64,000 nt of DNA from Owenia fusiformis (taxonomy: Eukaryota; Annelida; Polychaeta; Sabellida; Oweniidae), in contig CAIIXF020000005.1 in NCBI GenBank assembly GCA_903813345.2, forward strand, positions 7,381,375 through 7,445,374, given 5' to 3'. The first letter of the stretch is position 1. Every line of letters starts with the position of its first letter. Of this stretch, positions 60,001-64,000 are shown piece after piece. Made by a program: the position numbers and the translations under genes. Below the pieces are notes generated by a model. It did not search any database. It was given only the letters and a program-made list of their open reading frames with translations, and had not been told where the DNA came from.

Positions 60001-62731
60001 TGAAATAAGTTGGATTTTAGAACAAGGAAGCATAGCTTCACCTGAAAATGAGACTCAAAGAGGTATTTTCAGGTAAGAATTGCTTTGTATCAGAGAGTCA
60101 TAATGGAGTAAATTCTTGATTGAATTTAGAGATCAAAGGTAGAGCTTGTATTCCTTTAAGAGAAAATACAAGAAACAAAGCTGTGAATACTTACATCATT
60201 TGGAAGCCATTTTGGAAATAAGTCCCTGATTGTTTTAAAGGGAAGTTTGTGTTCCTCTTGTGTTTTGGTGGTAATACACCAGATGAAGTAGGCATAGTAT
60301 AACCCTGTAAGTACTGCAGTGTATGCAATCTGTAACAGACCAGACTCTAGTTAAGAACAAAAGCATCTAAAATGTGAAGTTTTTTTTTATTGTATCTGGT
60401 TTTGGGGATCCAATGAAAAAATAAGATCATGTGAAAAATATCAGAAAGTTGAAAGCCCATGAAAATATTAATCATTGTACAGGTGAATGTGAAATATCAG
60501 AAAAAAAGGTTTGAAGGAATGTAGACTTTTTAATATCCAAATAATCTATTCTGACAAATAAATGGGAACGGGTATTACCAATCAATGCAAACAATAAAAT
60601 ATTAAGAAAAGAGAGAAGTTTTAAAGTCTATGAAAAACGGAAGAATACATTTTGCAATGTTACCTGAGAAATTGAGAAGATGAGGATTCCCCACTGAGGA
60701 AACAAGATGAGGAGGACAACTGTGAGGATACATCTTGTCGCTATGGCAACACCTTCAACAATTACCTAAAACATTAATATTTTTTCTCACAATTAATTTT
60801 AAAAAAAGAGTGTTGTGTTTGGATACATTGAGGTAGATTGTACAATCTAACAAATATTAATCTTCACTATCTTTATATAATACATGTATAAAGAGGAAAA
60901 TACCTCTTAAATATGAAGATACATGTATGATTAATGATAAAATTAGAATTTCTTGGTGTCTGTATTTTATTCATGGTAAACTAATGCGCAAGGATAGTTC
61001 CCAGACAGCGTGCTTACAGTTATCTGTGTGATCATTGGCATATTCATTCAACTGAATTTGATTTGTCCTCGAATGAGCAATAACCTCAGTGAAAGTACAT
61101 TTTACTCCATGAAAATAGATGTATATATTATATAACCAAATAGGCTACAGAAGACCTTTAGCAATATGAAAATTGATATACACATAGAATGCCATCTTTA
61201 TCTGGTTCTAATACAAAAAAGGATGATATACTTACCTTCAAGCGAACAAACAGGAATGTCTGACTTATCACCCATAATGGTTCTGATAAAAGTTCCAAGA
61301 TGGCCGACACAGCAAAGAAAATGACACCTAGTGAGTAGTTTGGAACTACTGATGGATCGGGTTGTTCAAGCACATAAATCCAGAGTGATGCAAAAACAAG
61401 GGTAAATATGATTCCAATTGGTGTCCTAGAAATGAAGATAAAACTACATCAATTAAATGAGAAAACTGAACTTACTGAAATCAATAAGAAGTTTAAATAA
61501 AACTGAGCTTTATGACATCAATATGAAGTTTAAATAAAATAGAACAAGTTAAAGCAAAATAAATCACAGACAACCATAGCCAAATCTGTTGATATTGCGA
61601 TTTACCCCTGATCAAAAAAGTCCTGTACATGTACATTTTATTTTCAAGGCAAATTTATTTTAAAGGTATCACTCTTTGTATCTTACGTAAGCCACAATAA
61701 GTTGATCAATTGTGTTGACTTTCCTTCAGTATTTTTACTCAAACATGCTCGTCTAAAGGCCTCTCTGGCAATAAACACCACTGTAGTGTAAAGTAAAGTT
61801 AATCTGAAAAACACAAACACTGTATTTAACAAGGCATTAACATGCAAAATGTCACCACCTGTCATTTGGTGCAGACGCAATTTGCTACAGACACTGACCA
61901 CTGAACTCCGAACACCACCTGTCATCCTCAAAAAAGTTGGAGACTATTACAATACATCCTCCTAAGCAGGTGTCCAGAATCCGTACCTCCTTCTTCCCCC
62001 TGCTATAAGCAGTTAACATTTCCTGATTAAGAACTCGCAATTTGATTCGTTGTCGCAACACTGCGACAGCAATCATGTATACATCATCGGCGCATAATTA
62101 GATCACATTATTCAGTTTAATCGGGCGCTTCCAACTTGGTTAAAGCAGGGGGTAAAAAGAAAGAAGATATTCTGAGTTTTGAAGCCCAGTGATTGGAGGA
62201 TGATTACAATATCACAGGAGACTATTACAAAAAATATGTCTACAATTCTACATCCTTATTGCATCTTCTAAATATGTTGATTGGAAAATTAAGTTACATT
62301 GATCATTGTAGGTCTATGGCTGCCTCTCCCACTGTGATAATATTATTGCAAGTAGTGTCATCTTAAAACATAAAAATTTACAACATTTGGGGCTTACCTG
62401 ACATTAACGACACCCAGGAGATCTTTAGAGATATAGCGTAAAACAAACGCATTCAGCACAAAGGTCAGCACCCTAAAGATGAGCTGCAAAATAGAAAGAG
62501 ACATCATTGTATTCATTCCATTACATGTACAAGTACGAGTACATGTATATCCTCTTTTAAAACTTTTTCTATTTGGACCATTTGCACTTGCTATGGTAGT
62601 AACTATGATTCAAAGAGACAAATTGATTTAATTAATATATCATTCATAGACAACATTAGACAACATACCTGGAGCACCATGTTATATGATGCTGCTTTTG
62701 CAGCACTTGCAAGGACCCCTGTATCAGCCAT
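54055..62731 (-). CDS. RFT1: RFT1, ER membrane protein of N-glycan precursor assembly
   Basis: Fourteen exons join in phase to 540 codons plus stop, against 541 in human RFT1: 62669-62731, 62398-62483, 61687-61803, 61236-61425, 60664-60765, 60195-60329, 58425-58503, 57966-58016, 57525-57655, 57040-57184, 55938-56043, 55226-55354, 54592-54712, 54055-54222. It is a polytopic membrane protein of the MOP flippase superfamily, needed for handling of the dolichol-linked Man5GlcNAc2 intermediate; whether it is the flippase itself is disputed. Diagnostic phrases are [63 protein letters not shown] and [13 protein letters not shown]. Arg67, altered in a human glycosylation disorder, is conserved at the same number. 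The C terminus is lysine-rich (SKKKKE), compatible with ER retention. Introns carry several MITEs and a satellite element. Confidence 0.97.
54795..54885. mobile_element. Shortened CAGTAAAACCTG MITE in RFT1 intron
   Basis: AAAACCTG at the left, AGAGGTGTTCC and AAAGGTGTTCCACTTTACAG inside, and CAGGTTTCACTG at the right followed by TA. A decayed relative of 27908-28076. Confidence 0.5.
55126..55204. mobile_element. 79 bp CAGTAAAACCTG MITE in RFT1 intron
   Basis: CAGTTAAACCTGCCATACC at the left and ACAGGTTTTACTG at the right, flanked by TA on both sides. The interior contains ATGAACACA and ATAGGTGTTCAC. An internally deleted relative of 27908-28076. Confidence 0.65.
56640..56965. mobile_element. 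Repeat element with GGAC-rich end (relative of 1-1079)
   Basis: It has the CGCCATTTTTTAAACTGGCG segment, CACCAAATATGAAGAAAATC, a CGAGTTATC phrase, a GGAC/GACT run (56879-56921) and the end TATATCCCTACAGAACTTCG followed by GGGATAA. It matches the end of the element at the left edge of the window in order and spacing. It lies in the RFT1 intron between exons 10 and 11. Confidence 0.7.
57246..57375. mobile_element. Decayed CAGGCCCGTAGCCAG MITE in RFT1 intron
   Basis: It retains GGCAAATTTTGGCCTAAAAT, CACTTGAAAAGT, GCTCAAAATGGTGAAAAACT and CCCCTCCTGACTATG from the 18863-19068 element. It lies in the intron between RFT1 exons 9 and 10. Confidence 0.6.
58552..59829. mobile_element. Composite element: seven ~162 bp satellite units with TATCGTACC ends and terminal hairpins
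   Basis: It opens with TATCGTACCTAAAA (58552). Seven units of about 162 bp follow; the phrase AGGACGGAAAATCCAAAATG recurs at 58592, 58754, 58915, 59078, 59239, 59411 and 59573 (small variations; one unit has a 10 bp insertion). The tail is GC-rich (GCCGCCCGCCGCCCGCCCGT) and then has two 40 bp repeats beginning CAAGCTGACGACAATATCGT. Each repeat contains a perfect hairpin with arms TATCGTACC and GGTACGATA (59764-59788, 59804-59828). It lies in the RFT1 intron between exons 6 and 7. Class unclear; no ORF. Confidence 0.8.
61826..61930 (-). repeat. Fragment of the TGACATTTTACATGTT repeat family in RFT1 intron
   Basis: AACAAGGCATTAACATGCAA and AATGTCACCACCTGTCATTT match the inverse of the 51480-51515 sequence. 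GAACTCCGAACACC further right echoes the GTTCGG end. Confidence 0.5.
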
Positions 62732-62735
62732 ATTG
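62725..62735 (-). promoter_or_regulatory. YY1-like motif over the RFT1 start codon
   Basis: The minus strand reads CAATATGGCTG across the ATG, close to YY1 sites reported at start codons of housekeeping genes (CAAnATGGC core). PMPCB has the same CAATATGGC core over its own ATG. Inferred. Confidence 0.4.
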
Positions 62736-64000
62736 TCTGTCTAACTTTTCAACTTTGTTGTGAGAATTGTCAAGCCTAGAATGAAAAGGTATGTCCTTCC
62801 AATGTAGTAATGTGTGATGTAGAACTATTTTAACAACATGTATAAAAATGAGACAACAGGCACCAGAATCAGAGGTGAAACATGGGTGAAAATACTGCAC
62901 TTCTGTAAATATAACCTTAAATGTGACTGCACACCCTTATAAAAAATTCAACCTTGAAAGTCCGAATTTAAACCGTTGCACAATCATTGATCCGATCATT
63001 TATGCAACCATGCCAACCGTTACAACGCAACCATTACAATTTTGGTTGTAAACTCATTGAAAATGTTTCAATCATATGTAACCATTGTAAACGCTTGAAA
63101 ATTTTGATTGAATTTCTTGCAACCGTTTCAATCGAATGCAACCCTTTAAACCTATTGCAATATTATCTCAATACAACATAAAATAATTATATTGCTCTTT
63201 AAAATATATATTTCAAATGTATGTATTTCATGCATACATGTCAGAATTTAAAGTTTTTGATCAAAAAGATATTTAAAGTATTGAAATAGTTTAGTAAACT
63301 TGTCTTGTGAATGAAAATATATTGAAAAGATTTTCATCTAACTTTGAAGGATGACGATTGTCTCACTCACATGTATATTATCTAGATACATGTAACAGCA
63401 ATGCTAAGGCATAGTAAATCCCCTCACTGTCATGACAATCATTTTTACAAAATCCCTTCACTACTTTTTAAGTTATTGCAAAAACATTTGAAATAATTTT
63501 GATCGGGGTGAAGTCTTGAATTTTACAAATTCAGACACTTATACTTCACCTGAGAAATTATCACAATTATAAAGGAGGGAAGATCTGTCTGGAAGGAAGA
63601 AATCCTTCAATCAGAAAATAATCTGTTTATTGATTTGATATTTTTGATTTGATAGAGAAGATGCAATCAGACATTACAGGATGTGTTTTAAATAGTTAAG
63701 TCAATAAGCATAACTTAAAAAACTCTGATTACAGAAAGACTCAGTTTCTCTAGTTTGATTAGAGTCTGCTTTGAAGGATGTGTCTAAAGAAACTTTATTA
63801 ATCCATAAACAAAACAAAAATAATTTGGCAAGGCAAAACAAACCTTATTACAGAGAGACTCACAGTTTGATTAGAGTCTGCTATAAAGGAAGCATCCTAT
63901 GTAATTTAATTATTCCATACACAGAACATGATAAATAATTTGCCAAAGAAAATTTTCCATATTTTCCTCCAGATTTTTTCAAGTTTAGAGTTTTGAAAAA
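62732..64000. other. RFT1 upstream region
   Basis: The first 45 bp may be 5' UTR exon sequence, because CATTCTAG on the minus strand near 62775 could be a splice acceptor. 62950-63180 is rich in CAACCGTT/CAATCAT-like words. 63450-63500 resembles the CCACTACTTTTCGAGTTAT unit of the left-edge element. Two related segments of about 105 bp lie at 63731-63838 and 63850-63955 (shared TTTGATTAGAGTCTGCT). No gene seen. Confidence 0.5.

Overview
This is animal nuclear DNA: AT-rich, spliced genes with GT/AG introns of 0.1 to 8 kb, and many short non-autonomous transposons and minisatellites. The gene set (PMPCB, ASZ1/GASZ, a Wnt16-type Wnt, RFT1) is bilaterian. The repeat style (AAAATGGCGGCCATTTT palindromes, GGAC-type tetranucleotide runs at element ends) suggests a marine invertebrate, perhaps a lophotrochozoan such as a mollusc. 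I cannot name the species, and the lophotrochozoan placement is inference.

Layout, left to right. (1) 1-1079: end of a repeat element with a tandem of about 145 bp units. (2) 1114-10199, minus: PMPCB, the zinc-binding beta subunit of the mitochondrial processing peptidase. Nine coding exons are in the window; the last exon lies off the left edge. Its 4 kb intron holds, on the opposite strand, an intronless 725-codon gene (4724-6901) with 17 ankyrin repeats and a SOCS-box-like C terminus. (3) 10200-10440: a 241 bp head-to-head gap that probably serves as a bidirectional promoter. (4) 10441-25263, plus: ASZ1/GASZ, 12 exons, 571 aa (ankyrin repeats, SAM domain, C-terminal membrane anchor). Its introns are full of repeats. 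(5) 29508-46776, minus: Wnt16, four exons, 352 aa, complete including a small signal-peptide exon. Its 7-8 kb introns are comparatively repeat-poor. (6) 46777-54053: intergenic, with a 1.7 kb minisatellite. (7) 54055-62731, minus: RFT1, 14 exons, 540 aa. (8) 62732-64000: upstream of RFT1.

All exon boundaries were read by eye from GT/AG sites and checked for reading phase. ASZ1, Wnt16 and RFT1 each assemble without a frame break from start to stop. The four spliced genes are unrelated in pathway. Two links stand out: PMPCB and ASZ1, both encoding mitochondrial proteins, share a divergent promoter, and ASZ1 sits next to a Wnt gene, as it does in vertebrates (WNT2-ASZ1-CFTR).

The most unusual observations are a MITE inserted exactly in a PMPCB splice donor, with the pre-insertion site still readable; a 32 bp minisatellite whose last copy is the 3' splice site and first bases of ASZ1 exon 5; the nested intronless ASB-like gene; and several composite elements in which satellite repeats sit between transposon-like ends.
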